DNA of 24,494 nucleotides from an uncultured Christensenellaceae bacterium (lineage in GTDB: Bacteria; Bacillota; Clostridia; Christensenellales; Pumilibacteraceae): the NCBI GenBank assembly GCA_910588155.1, contig CAJUPB010000016.1, positions 1-24,494 of the forward strand, written 5' to 3'. Of the stretch, positions 14,056 through 21,488 are shown in pieces. The notes beneath the pieces are model-generated. The model made no database searches, was not told where the DNA came from, and saw only the letters and a program-made list of their open reading frames with translations. The translations under genes and the position numbers were made by a program. Position 1 is the first letter of the stretch. Each line of letters starts with the position of its first letter.

Positions 14056-15129
14056 ATGAATACGCAGAGATTGGAAAGCGTCGTGAAACGCTATGAAGAG
14101 CTGTCGGCACAGGTGTTCGACCCGAAAGTCATCGCCGACGTCGCAACTTGGACGAAAATAGTAAAGGAACAGAAATCGCTAGAACCGATAGTCGAAACCT
14201 ACGAGAGCTTGAAAAAAGCCGAGGACGACTTGAAACAGGCGCGCGAAATAATAGCAAGCGAAACCGACCCCGAAATGAGAGCGCTCGCCGAAGAAGAGGA
14301 AGCGGAAAAAAGGGAGGAGGTACAGAAAAAAGAGAACGAGCTGAAAATCTTGCTTTTGCCCGCCGACCCCGACGACAATAAGGACATAATAATGGAAATC
14401 CGCGGCGGTGCGGGCGGAGACGAGGCGGCGCTATTTGCGGCGGAGCTTATGCGTATGTATAAGATGTTCGCACAGGCAAACCGCTGGAAAGTCGAGGACA
14501 TCGACGTGAACGAAACCGAGCTGGGCGGCGTCAAAGAAGCCGTGTTTTCCATAAGCGGCGAAAACGTTTACAGCAAACTCAAATTCGAAAGCGGCGTGCA
14601 TCGCGTTCAGCGCGTCCCCGAAACGGAAACGCAAGGCCGCATTCATACGTCAACCGTGACCGTGGCGGTTCTGCCGCAGGTCGAAGACGTCAACGTGGAA
14701 ATAAACGAAAAGGACTTGAAGATAGACACCTACCGCAGCGGCGGCGCGGGCGGTCAGCACGTAAACAAGACTGACAGCGCGGTCAGAATGACGCACTTGC
14801 CGACGGGCATTGTCGTGCAGTGCCAGGACGAACGCAGCCAGATAAAGAACAGGGAAAAGGCAATGCGCGTTTTGAAAAGCAAACTATACGACCTGATGAA
14901 GCGCGAGGCGGAAGAAAAATACGCATCGGGCAGAAGAAGTCAGGTCGGAACGGGCGACCGAAGCGAACGCATAAGAACCTACAATTTTCCGCAGGGCAGA
15001 GTCACCGACCACAGAATCGGCTTGACTCTTCACTCTCTCGATACCTTCCTCAACGGAGATATAGGCGAGATGACGGAGGGGTTGAGGATTGCCGACCAGA
15101 CCGCCAAGCTCAACTCTGACGGGTTATAA
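14056..15129 (+). CDS. prfA: peptide chain release factor 1
   Basis: A 357-residue class I release factor reading UAA and UAG. It has the RF1-type codon-recognition motif PxT as PET in RVQRVPETETQGRIHTS, and the catalytic GGQ loop in RSGGAGGQHVNKTDSAVR. No RF2-type programmed frameshift or SPF motif is present. GGAG at 14044-14047 precedes the ATG by 8 nt, inside the end of the prmC fusion gene. The final codons (Ser-Asp-Gly-Leu-stop) are supplied by the left arm of the interspersed repeat, so the native C-terminus may have been slightly changed. Confidence 0.97.
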   Translation: MNTQRLESVVKRYEELSAQVFDPKVIADVATWTKIVKEQKSLEPIVETYESLKKAEDDLKQAREIIASETDPEMRALAEEEEAEKREEVQKKENELKILLLPADPDDNKDIIMEIRGGAGGDEAALFAAELMRMYKMFAQANRWKVEDIDVNETELGGVKEAVFSISGENVYSKLKFESGVHRVQRVPETETQGRIHTSTVTVAVLPQVEDVNVEINEKDLKIDTYRSGGAGGQHVNKTDSAVRMTHLPTGIVVQCQDERSQIKNREKAMRVLKSKLYDLMKREAEEKYASGRRSQVGTGDRSERIRTYNFPQGRVTDHRIGLTLHSLDTFLNGDIGEMTEGLRIADQTAKLNSDGL

Positions 15130-15137
15130 GCGTCGCA
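15116..15137 (+). repeat. 22-bp stub of the interspersed repeat at the prfA/glycosidase junction
   Basis: The 22 bases are identical to 5260-5281, the left end of copy A, and then diverge abruptly into glycosidase coding sequence. The rest of the element is missing, as expected from recombination, deletion or an assembly join at this repeat. Confidence 0.8.
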
Positions 15138-15159
15138 CGAGGAAATCGAAAGCGAAGGA

Positions 15160-17880
15160 ATGGTGCTTTTGATGAACAAAGACGGAGGTCTGCCGTTGGG
15201 TACGGGAAAAAGAGTCAGCCTGTTCGGTATGACTTCCGTCAATCCCGTATACGGCGGAACGGGCAGCGGTTCCATCGACACCACGCTTGCGACAAAGCCC
15301 GTCGACGCATTCAGAAACGTCGGATACGAGGTAAACCCGACTCTCGACGGCTTTTACAACAGCTTTTTGAAGTACGGCGCAAACGGAAAACTCGATACGA
15401 AAAACTCGAAGTATATCCGTACTTCCGCGTCTATTGAGGGCAACGCCACCGTAGACTATTGCGTCAACGAGTGTCCGCAGCACGAGTATACGGCGGCGGT
15501 CAAAGACTCGTACAAGGATTATAAAGACGCCGCTATTGTGTTTATAGGCAGAAGCGGCGGCGAGGGCAGCGACCTTTCGATGACGAACAGCGAGAGCGGC
15601 GCGAAAGGCTATCTTGCATTGAGCAAAAACGAAGCCGATATGCTGCAAGCCGTTCAGGACAGCGCCGACTTCGATAAAATCTTCGTGATAGTCAACTCCT
15701 CCAACGCTATGGAGCTGGAATGGCTGAACGATTATTCGAAGATAAAAGCCTGTCTTTGGGTCGGCAGTGTCGGCACGACGGGACTCGACGCCGTGGCGGG
15801 TGCGTTCACGGGCAAATATAACCCCTCGGGCAGACTTGTCGATACATACGCCGCAGATTCGCACAGCGCGCCTGCGTCCGCAAACTTCGGCTACTTGCAG
15901 TTCACGAACGCCAAAGAGAGCGGTCTGGAAGACATAAACGAAGCGTATATGGGGTCGGCGCGGCAGTGGACGGCGATGAACTACGTCACATATCTGGAAG
16001 GTATCTATGTGGGCTACCGCTACTACGAAACCAGATACGAAGATACCGTGCTGAAAGCAGGCAACGCAAACGGCAGTGCCGGCGTCTATAAATCGACTTC
16101 GGGCTGGAACTACGCGCAGGAAGTGACTTATCCGTTCGGATACGGCTTGTCGTATACGACGTTCGAATACGGCGATTACAACGTAGTGCCGCGCGGCGAC
16201 GATTACGAGGTGACCGTCACCGTTACGAACACGGGCAGCGTCAAAGGCAAACACGTCGTGCAAGTGTATATGCAGTCGCCTTACACCGATTACGACAGAC
16301 AAAACGAAATCGAAAAAGCCTCGATAGAGCTTGTCGGTTTCGCAAAGACCGACGTCATAGAACCGAATAAATCGGAAACGGTAAAAATAGTCGTGGACGA
16401 GGAAGAATTGCGCACCTACGACGCAAAGAACGCCAAGACCTATATCCGCGACGGCGGCAGATACTACTTTACCGTCGGCAGGGACGCGCACGACGCGATA
16501 AACAACGTGCTTGCGGCAAAGGGTAAGACAAAGGCGGACGGTATGGACGCAGACGGCAACGCCGCTCTTGTCAAAAGTTTCGATTTGAAACAGGACTTGA
16601 AGAGATTCTCCTTTGACAAGAGCAAGATTGAAAACCGATTCGACGAGGCGGACGTGCATACGTACTATCCCGACCTGAAATACCTGACGAGAAGCGATTG
16701 GCAGGGAACATATCCGAGCACGGCAATTCTCGCGGCGACGGACAAACTCGCGTCGGCGCTGAAAAAGTCGGGTGCCGAATACGTGAAAGAACCCGACAGG
16801 TCGAAATATTCGATGCCCGTCACGGGAGCCAAAAACGATTTGCAGCTCATAACGCTGCGCGGCGCGGATTACGACGACGGATATTGGGATAAACTTTTGG
16901 ACCAAATGACCGTCGACGAAATGCTGTCGCTTGTCGCTCTCGGCGGTTGGAAGACGCAGCCCGTGGAAAGCATAACTTATAAGGGAACGACGGACAAAGA
17001 CGGACCGCAGGGCATAAGCGGAACGCTGGTGTCCAGCGCGGGCGAATATAAATGTATGGCATACACGTCCGAAGTCGTGCTTGCCTCCACTTACAACGAA
17101 GAACTCGTTGAGAGAGTCGGACAGATGATAGGCGAAGACGGACTTATGGCGGGAATCGTGGGTTGGTACGGACCGGCAATGAACACGCACCGCACACCGT
17201 TCGTCGGACGTTCGTTCGAATATTTCTCCGAAGACGGCTTCGTCGGCGGCAAGATAGCCGCGGCGGAAGTCAGAGGCGCGCGCTCTATGGGTATGTACAC
17301 GTATTGCAAACACTTTGCGTTGAACGACCAGGATACGAACAGAAAGGGTCTTGCGACGTTCGCCAACGAGCAGAGCATAAGAGAGATATACCTCACGCCG
17401 TTCGAGTTTGCCGTCAAAGAAGGCAAATCGAATGCGATAATGACGTCTCATAACCGCATCGGAACGGAGTGGGCGGCGGCAGACGAGGGTCTCAATATCA
17501 AGGTTTTGCGCGACGAGTGGGGCTTTGTAGGACACGTCATAACCGACTATGCGGGAACGCTGAACTATCAGTATACCGCGCACGCCGTAATGGGCAGAAA
17601 CTTTATGCTCGCGTCCGCGGCAAAAGCAAAATCCAACCTCGAACCGTATAAGGACGACCCCTATGTTATGTCGCAGGTGCGCGACATCTGTCACGACATT
17701 CTGTACAGCGGCGTAAACTCCGCGGCAATGAACGGTGTCGACCAAAACACCCGCGTGGTGAAAATTATGCCGCTGTGGATGAGCTGGCTGATAACCCTCG
17801 ACGTCGTAGTCGGACTGCTGCTGCTCGCAGGCGCGGGATTGACCACCTGGCTGTGTTTCTTCAAACGAGCCGAATCTTAA
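15160..17880 (+). CDS. family 3 glycoside hydrolase, domain-permuted, N-terminus missing
   Basis: A 906-residue beta-glycosidase of the GH3 family with permuted order: GH3 C-domain (about 1-330), fibronectin-III-like domain (about 345-430), a linker, the GH3 N-terminal TIM-barrel domain (about 560-850), then one membrane helix near the C-terminus (about 870-895). Both catalytic residues appear present: the acid/base-type glutamate in GRSGGEGSD (Glu135) and the nucleophile aspartate in GFVGHVITDY (Asp796). It probably trims oligosaccharides at the cell surface. The coding-like frame continues upstream of the ATG (HEEIESEG, 15136-15159) until it hits the repeat stub and the prfA stop in the same frame. 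The ATG therefore looks like an internal Met, and the normal N-terminal anchor or signal is lost. No promoter or good ribosome binding site is present. Confidence 0.85.
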   Translation: MVLLMNKDGGLPLGTGKRVSLFGMTSVNPVYGGTGSGSIDTTLATKPVDAFRNVGYEVNPTLDGFYNSFLKYGANGKLDTKNSKYIRTSASIEGNATVDYCVNECPQHEYTAAVKDSYKDYKDAAIVFIGRSGGEGSDLSMTNSESGAKGYLALSKNEADMLQAVQDSADFDKIFVIVNSSNAMELEWLNDYSKIKACLWVGSVGTTGLDAVAGAFTGKYNPSGRLVDTYAADSHSAPASANFGYLQFTNAKESGLEDINEAYMGSARQWTAMNYVTYLEGIYVGYRYYETRYEDTVLKAGNANGSAGVYKSTSGWNYAQEVTYPFGYGLSYTTFEYGDYNVVPRGDDYEVTVTVTNTGSVKGKHVVQVYMQSPYTDYDRQNEIEKASIELVGFAKTDVIEPNKSETVKIVVDEEELRTYDAKNAKTYIRDGGRYYFTVGRDAHDAINNVLAAKGKTKADGMDADGNAALVKSFDLKQDLKRFSFDKSKIENRFDEADVHTYYPDLKYLTRSDWQGTYPSTAILAATDKLASALKKSGAEYVKEPDRSKYSMPVTGAKNDLQLITLRGADYDDGYWDKLLDQMTVDEMLSLVALGGWKTQPVESITYKGTTDKDGPQGISGTLVSSAGEYKCMAYTSEVVLASTYNEELVERVGQMIGEDGLMAGIVGWYGPAMNTHRTPFVGRSFEYFSEDGFVGGKIAAAEVRGARSMGMYTYCKHFALNDQDTNRKGLATFANEQSIREIYLTPFEFAVKEGKSNAIMTSHNRIGTEWAAADEGLNIKVLRDEWGFVGHVITDYAGTLNYQYTAHAVMGRNFMLASAAKAKSNLEPYKDDPYVMSQVRDICHDILYSGVNSAAMNGVDQNTRVVKIMPLWMSWLITLDVVVGLLLLAGAGLTTWLCFFKRAES

Positions 17881-17909
17881 ACAGCCCTCAAAAACCGTAC
17901 AATAAAACA

Positions 17910-17946
17910 GACAAAGACCGCAAGCATAAGGCTTGCGGTCTTTGTC
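17910..17946 (+). terminator. strong hairpin terminator after the glycosidase gene
   Basis: A perfect 16-bp stem (17910-17925 with 17931-17946) closes a 5-nt loop. The distal part of the right arm, TCTTTGTC, may serve as the U-rich tract. It lies 29 bases after the stop codon. Confidence 0.75.
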
Positions 17947-17958
17947 GCGTCCGTATTT

Positions 17959-18033
17959 GGCTTCGGCGGCTTTTCAATTGTGAACGAAAAGAGAAAGAAA
18001 AGCAATATTTTCGTTCATTTTTATTCCGAAGCC
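17959..18033 (+). other. nested hairpin upstream of the sugar-kinase promoter
   Basis: The outer stem GGCTTCGG (17959-17966) with CCGAAGCC (18026-18033) encloses an inner stem TGAACGAAAA (17981-17990) with TTTTCGTTCA (18008-18017), and TTTTT follows the inner stem. The inner stem could be a second terminator, but the perfect 8-bp outer stem is not needed for that. Confidence 0.6.
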
Positions 18034-18046
18034 CGAACGCATTATG

Positions 18047-18067
18047 AATGTCAATCTTCTTGACATT
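18047..18067 (+). promoter_or_regulatory. operator-like inverted repeat overlapping a -35 box
   Basis: AATGTCAA (18047-18054), TCTTC, TTGACATT (18060-18067) is a perfect 8-bp inverted repeat, and its right half contains the -35 hexamer. A bound protein would block RNA polymerase. No regulator gene is adjacent. Confidence 0.5.
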
Positions 18068-18088
18068 GTCCGAAGCAAATAATATAAT
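18060..18088 (+). promoter_or_regulatory. perfect consensus promoter, leaderless geometry
   Basis: TTGACA at 18060-18065, 17 bp, TATAAT at 18083-18088. The predicted start at about 18095 coincides with the ATG of the mini-ORF at 18096. Confidence 0.85.
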
Positions 18089-18095
18089 TGAATCG

Positions 18096-18194
18096 ATGAC
18101 AAACATAATTATAGTCGGACATTTGGCGTCGGGAAAATCCGTCCTCGCCGAAATTTTGCATAAAGACAATCGATATAAAGAGGGCATAATATGA
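18096..18194 (+). CDS. 32-residue P-loop mini-ORF, coupled to the sugar kinase
   Basis: A 32-residue reading frame starts at the predicted transcription start and ends TGA at 18192-18194, overlapping the ATG of the kinase gene (ATGA). Its first 20 residues, MTNIIIVGHLASGKSVLAEI, form a textbook beta-strand, Walker A loop (GHLASGKS) and helix, as at the start of small nucleotide kinases. The rest of such a domain is absent and no continuation is seen in other frames. It could be a decayed remnant of a P-loop kinase, a leader peptide that couples translation to the kinase, or a genuine small protein. The kinase has its own GAGGG site within this frame. Confidence 0.5.
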   Translation: MTNIIIVGHLASGKSVLAEILHKDNRYKEGII

Positions 18195-19102
18195 TACTTT
18201 CAGTCGGAGAAGTTACGCAGGATATATTTTTGAATGACGAAGAGGGTCGCTTCGAAATCAAAGTGGGCGGCGCGCCGTTCAATTTGGCGGCGGCGCTTAA
18301 AAAACTCGGCGCGAAAGCGGGTTTTTACGGCTGCGTGGGCGGCGACGGCTTCGGCGGGGAAATACGCCGAAAAGCCGAAAGTTTCGGGTTGGATTTTTTG
18401 AAACTCGATACCGAGCAAAAGACGAATACGCCGACCGTATTGATTCGCAGCCGCAAAGACGACGTCGAGTTCACGTCGTTTGTCAAAAAAACAAGCGACA
18501 AATATTTGAAGTATTCCTCCGTCAAAGACGTCGTGAAAAATTGCGATATAATACATTTCGGCTCTCTGATGTTTGCGGACGCCGCAGGCAGACGGTTCGC
18601 GTATAAGACGATACGCCGTGCGCGCGAACACGGTTGCCGGGTGTCTTTTGACGCTAATATGCGCGACGGCGTGTTTCCGTCGATTGAGAAGACGCGTGCC
18701 GTATATTTCGAATTGTTCCGAAGTGTCGATTTCATAAAGTTTTCCGAATCGGAAATATGCCGCCTGTTCGATACAAACGACTGTGAAACCGCCGTAGCAA
18801 AAATGTCGGAGTATCAAAAAATATTCTTCGTCACCTTCGGCAAAAACGGCAGTCTCTGGTGCAAGAACGGCACCGTAAAAAAAGTCGGCGCGATAAGCGT
18901 CGACTGTATGGACCCCACGGGTGCGGGCGATGCGTTTTTTGCCGGCGTTCTGTCGCAGCTGTGCGGCAAACGCGAAATATCCGATTCGGATTTGGATTAT
19001 GCCGTGCGTTGCGGAAACGTTTGCGGCGCGCTGACGACGCTGTCCCGAGGAACGTGCGATGCCGTCCCCTCGCGGCAGGAAGTAGAAAAATACCTGAAAT
19101 AA
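18191..19102 (+). CDS. PfkB-family carbohydrate kinase, fructokinase-like
   Basis: A 303-residue ribokinase-fold sugar kinase. It has the first PfkB signature region in KVGGAPFNLAAALKKLG (residues about 24-40), a lid-type strand, and the second signature DPTGAGDAFFAG with the catalytic aspartate in GAGD. The N-terminal opening and overall pattern resemble ScrK-type fructokinases, but the sugar cannot be fixed from sequence. AAAGAGGG (18177-18184) lies 6 nt before the ATG. It overlaps the P-loop mini-ORF by 4 nt and shares its promoter. It may phosphorylate sugars released by the glycosidase upstream, though a terminator separates the two. The gene ends 4 bases from the stop codon of the convergent kinase gene, with no terminator between. 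Confidence 0.9.
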   Translation: MILSVGEVTQDIFLNDEEGRFEIKVGGAPFNLAAALKKLGAKAGFYGCVGGDGFGGEIRRKAESFGLDFLKLDTEQKTNTPTVLIRSRKDDVEFTSFVKKTSDKYLKYSSVKDVVKNCDIIHFGSLMFADAAGRRFAYKTIRRAREHGCRVSFDANMRDGVFPSIEKTRAVYFELFRSVDFIKFSESEICRLFDTNDCETAVAKMSEYQKIFFVTFGKNGSLWCKNGTVKKVGAISVDCMDPTGAGDAFFAGVLSQLCGKREISDSDLDYAVRCGNVCGALTTLSRGTCDAVPSRQEVEKYLK

Positions 19103-19106
19103 GAGC

Positions 19107-20351
19107 TTACTTTTTCCCGAATAACCGATTCAAAATATTCCGCTTCGGATTTCTGACGGACGGGCGGGCTTTCGCAGCAGAAACCTTGTCGGCTGCGGTT
19201 TCTTCCCGTTTTTCGTCGCCCGAAACAACGTGCTTTTCTTCCGCCGCGCTCGTGCTTGCGGCGGTTTTTTCGGTTGCCGCCGTTCGAGCCGTTCGGCTTG
19301 TCTGCTTTGTTTCCGCTCTTTCGGTCACCGCTGCCGCAACCTGCGCGGTCGGGGCGGGGCGGCGTATGAGAGCGTTTCTCGGATTGTAAAGCCCGGCAAT
19401 CATCTGCGAAACGTCGCGGTAACGGTTTTTCGCCAAAACCGCCAATGCCTTCATAAGCGCGGCTTCCTGACCCGGTGTTATGTCCGCGCCCAGCTCGGAG
19501 GGGCGCACGATGGTGTCCTTGTACATACGCTGTATGCTCTCGGGCGGAAGCTGTCCCGTAACGCAGAAATAAAGCGTCACGCCCAAAGCGTAAACGTCCG
19601 TCCACGGTCCTTGCTCTCCGTGCGTGCGGTATTGCTCTTCCGGCGCAAAACCCTGTTTCAGCACGATGGACAAAGATTTGCCGTCGAGATTGGATTGTTT
19701 GGCTGCGCCGAAATCGATGAGCTTGACTTCGTTGTATTTTGTTATGATGATATTGTCGGGGGAGATGTCTCGGTGAATAAGCCCCGTTTTGTGAACCTGC
19801 ACCAGCGAGTCCATAACGGGACGCATAATGTTTAAAATTTCGTCCATAGAAATTTTGCCGCCCTTGCGCTGCATATACTTTTTCAGCGATATGCCGTCGA
19901 GATACTCCATAACAATATATGCCGTACCGTTGGCGGAGAAGAAATCGCGGACGTTTACGATACCCGACAGATTCTTTATCTTTGCGAGGTTTTTGGCTTC
20001 CTCGATAAAACGCTTCAAACCGCGGTTGGACGCCGCTTGCAGATTCTTGGCGTTGATGATGACGCTGTTGGACTTCGGTACACGGCTGACGTAACCGCTG
20101 GGGAAGTATTCCTTGATTGCGACTTTGATGCCGCAAGTCATATCCCACGCAAGATAGGTTATGCCGAAACCGCCCTCGCCGAGGGCTTTGCCAATCAAAT
20201 ATTTGCCGTTGAGAACGTTCCTTTGCGGCAGGTGGTGCAAAGGAGAGGGCGTATCGTCGGCGCGTTTTTTACATCTTACGCACACCCGCGACGCATCGAG
20301 GTCGCCGAAACAGTAAAGGCATACGTTTTTGTTGGTTCGCATTTTTACCAT
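19107..20351 (-). CDS. serine/threonine protein kinase with N-terminal zinc ribbon
   Basis: A 414-residue Hanks-type kinase. A zinc-ribbon-like module (Cys11-x2-Cys14, Cys24-x2-Cys27) precedes the kinase domain (about 50-310). That domain has the glycine loop GEGGFG (58-63), the ATP lysine in VAIK (Lys80), the catalytic loop HRDISPDN (193-200), DFGAAK (213-218) and the activation-segment GFAPEEQY (234-241). A low-complexity Ala/Thr/Glu/Lys tail and a basic end follow. No transmembrane helix or PASTA repeats are present, so it is not a PrkC-type wall sensor. It follows the PP2C gene by 21 bases, with no clear ribosome binding site, and probably forms a kinase-phosphatase switch with it. The start could also be the Met three codons later. 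Confidence 0.93.
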   Translation of the reverse strand: MVKMRTNKNVCLYCFGDLDASRVCVRCKKRADDTPSPLHHLPQRNVLNGKYLIGKALGEGGFGITYLAWDMTCGIKVAIKEYFPSGYVSRVPKSNSVIINAKNLQAASNRGLKRFIEEAKNLAKIKNLSGIVNVRDFFSANGTAYIVMEYLDGISLKKYMQRKGGKISMDEILNIMRPVMDSLVQVHKTGLIHRDISPDNIIITKYNEVKLIDFGAAKQSNLDGKSLSIVLKQGFAPEEQYRTHGEQGPWTDVYALGVTLYFCVTGQLPPESIQRMYKDTIVRPSELGADITPGQEAALMKALAVLAKNRYRDVSQMIAGLYNPRNALIRRPAPTAQVAAAVTERAETKQTSRTARTAATEKTAASTSAAEEKHVVSGDEKREETAADKVSAAKARPSVRNPKRNILNRLFGKK

Positions 20352-20372
20352 ATCGAAAAGTAAAGTGTAAAA

Positions 20373-21128
20373 TCAGTCCACAACCATCGCCGCAATGACG
20401 GAATAGTTGTCGTTGTGCTTGTTTACCCGTTGCAAAAGCCGTCCTTCCATACGCGCTATGTATTCCGACGGCGTGCTGGAAGTCAGAAAATCCACTTCCA
20501 TTTCCTCGTCGTAGACGTACTCCCAAAACCCGTCCGAGCAAATGACGATACCGTCGCCGGGGCGCAGAGATTCGGGAATGATTTCGCAGTCGGGAGCTAT
20601 GTAATAGTCCGAACCGAGCACGCGCGTGAGCTTGTTTTGGTCCTTGTGATTTCTGATTTGCGCCAGCGGAATCTGACCCATATCCACGGCGGCACGCGCC
20701 AAAGAATGGTCGCGTGTCTGGAATAAAATCTTGCCGTCCCTGATGATGTATGCCCGCGTGTCGCCTATGTGCGCTATGACGGTGCCGTTGAGATTGGTGA
20801 CGACGGCGGCGACGGTGGTGCAGCTGGAACGAATGGTCGGGTTCTGCTCTTTGAAACCGACGACGTAGTTGTGCGCCGTCTGGACGTAGGCTTTGACGAC
20901 GTCGGGGAGAAAGGCTCGCGTGAGACCGTCGGTGCTTTCCTTGACGAGCTTGTATGTTTCCACTATCTTCGTTGCGCACAGGCGGCTGGCGACTTCGCTG
21001 CCGACGTAAGAGCCCAAACCGTCGCAGACGACCAGACAGGCGTCCTTTTCGGTGGCGTCGTAAGCGACGTAATCTTGATTGTAATCTCTGCCGCCTTGTT
21101 TGCACAGGCTGTTTACAAGAATCTTCAT
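20373..21128 (-). CDS. PP2C-family serine/threonine phosphatase
   Basis: A 251-residue metal-dependent phosphatase with the PPM motifs in order: GRDYNQD (13-19), VVCDGLG (33-39), AHIGDTRAY, CSDGFWEY and a final DNYSVI. These supply the aspartates that bind the two catalytic metals. Length equals a bare catalytic domain, with no membrane segment. A GGAG site (complement of 21135-21138) precedes the ATG by 6 nt. It is the first gene of a two-gene operon with the zinc-ribbon kinase, whose phosphorylation it probably reverses. The pairing resembles Stp-PrkC logic, but here phosphatase and kinase are both soluble. Confidence 0.93.
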   Translation of the reverse strand: MKILVNSLCKQGGRDYNQDYVAYDATEKDACLVVCDGLGSYVGSEVASRLCATKIVETYKLVKESTDGLTRAFLPDVVKAYVQTAHNYVVGFKEQNPTIRSSCTTVAAVVTNLNGTVIAHIGDTRAYIIRDGKILFQTRDHSLARAAVDMGQIPLAQIRNHKDQNKLTRVLGSDYYIAPDCEIIPESLRPGDGIVICSDGFWEYVYDEEMEVDFLTSSTPSEYIARMEGRLLQRVNKHNDNYSVIAAMVVD

Positions 21129-21154
21129 AGCTTTCTCCGTATAGGTATATGTCG

Positions 21155-21183
21155 ATTATAACATATGCGCGACAAAAAATCAA
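21155..21183 (-). promoter_or_regulatory. promoter of the PP2C-kinase operon
   Basis: On the minus strand, TTGATT (21183-21178), 17 bp, TATAAT (21160-21155). The predicted leader is about 20 nt and includes the GGAGAAAG ribosome binding site. Confidence 0.7.
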
Positions 21184-21348
21184 GCGTTTGCGTCGCGGAC
21201 GTGAACGGCGGCGGCATATAGTTTGATTTTTGCGCCGTAAATTGCGTTTTTCCCGCTTTTTCGCTTTGCTTCTCCTGCCGCGGCTCCGTTTGCGGCGGAA
21301 ATCGTACTTTGCGCAGACTCGAACATATTTTTTTTCGGCAAACGGCAA

Positions 21349-21363
21349 TGCGGACTGTCCGCA
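21349..21363 (+). promoter_or_regulatory. operator-like palindrome upstream of purE
   Basis: TGCGGAC-T-GTCCGCA is a perfect 7-bp inverted repeat with a one-base centre, 58 bases upstream of the purE -35 box. It could be a regulator site. The rest of the 360-base gap between the divergent PP2C and purE genes is T-rich sequence with the two promoters; I saw no purine riboswitch or gene. Confidence 0.4.
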
Positions 21364-21420
21364 CATTGTTCTCAGCATTCTTGCCGCACGCTTTTTTGGG
21401 AAAAGTCGTTTTCAAAATTA

Positions 21421-21449
21421 TTGACTTGTATGAGAATAAATGATATAAT
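21421..21449 (+). promoter_or_regulatory. sigma-A promoter of purE
   Basis: TTGACT at 21421-21426, 17 bp, TATAAT at 21444-21449. The leader of about 33 nt ends with GGAGGT at 21475-21480. Confidence 0.82.
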
Positions 21450-21488
21450 GGTATCGCGATTGTATTATAACATCGGAGGTATCGTCGT

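Noticed and set aside
15124..17745. 873-codon open frame on the minus strand opposite the glycosidase
   Set aside because: It is a shadow of the GH3 coding frame. Its product is rich in Arg, His, Val and Phe with no recognisable domain, and the plus frame has clear GH3 motifs.
21185..21488. Purine riboswitch before purE
   Set aside because: The conserved purine-aptamer junction sequences were not found, and the leader after the predicted start is only about 33 nt.
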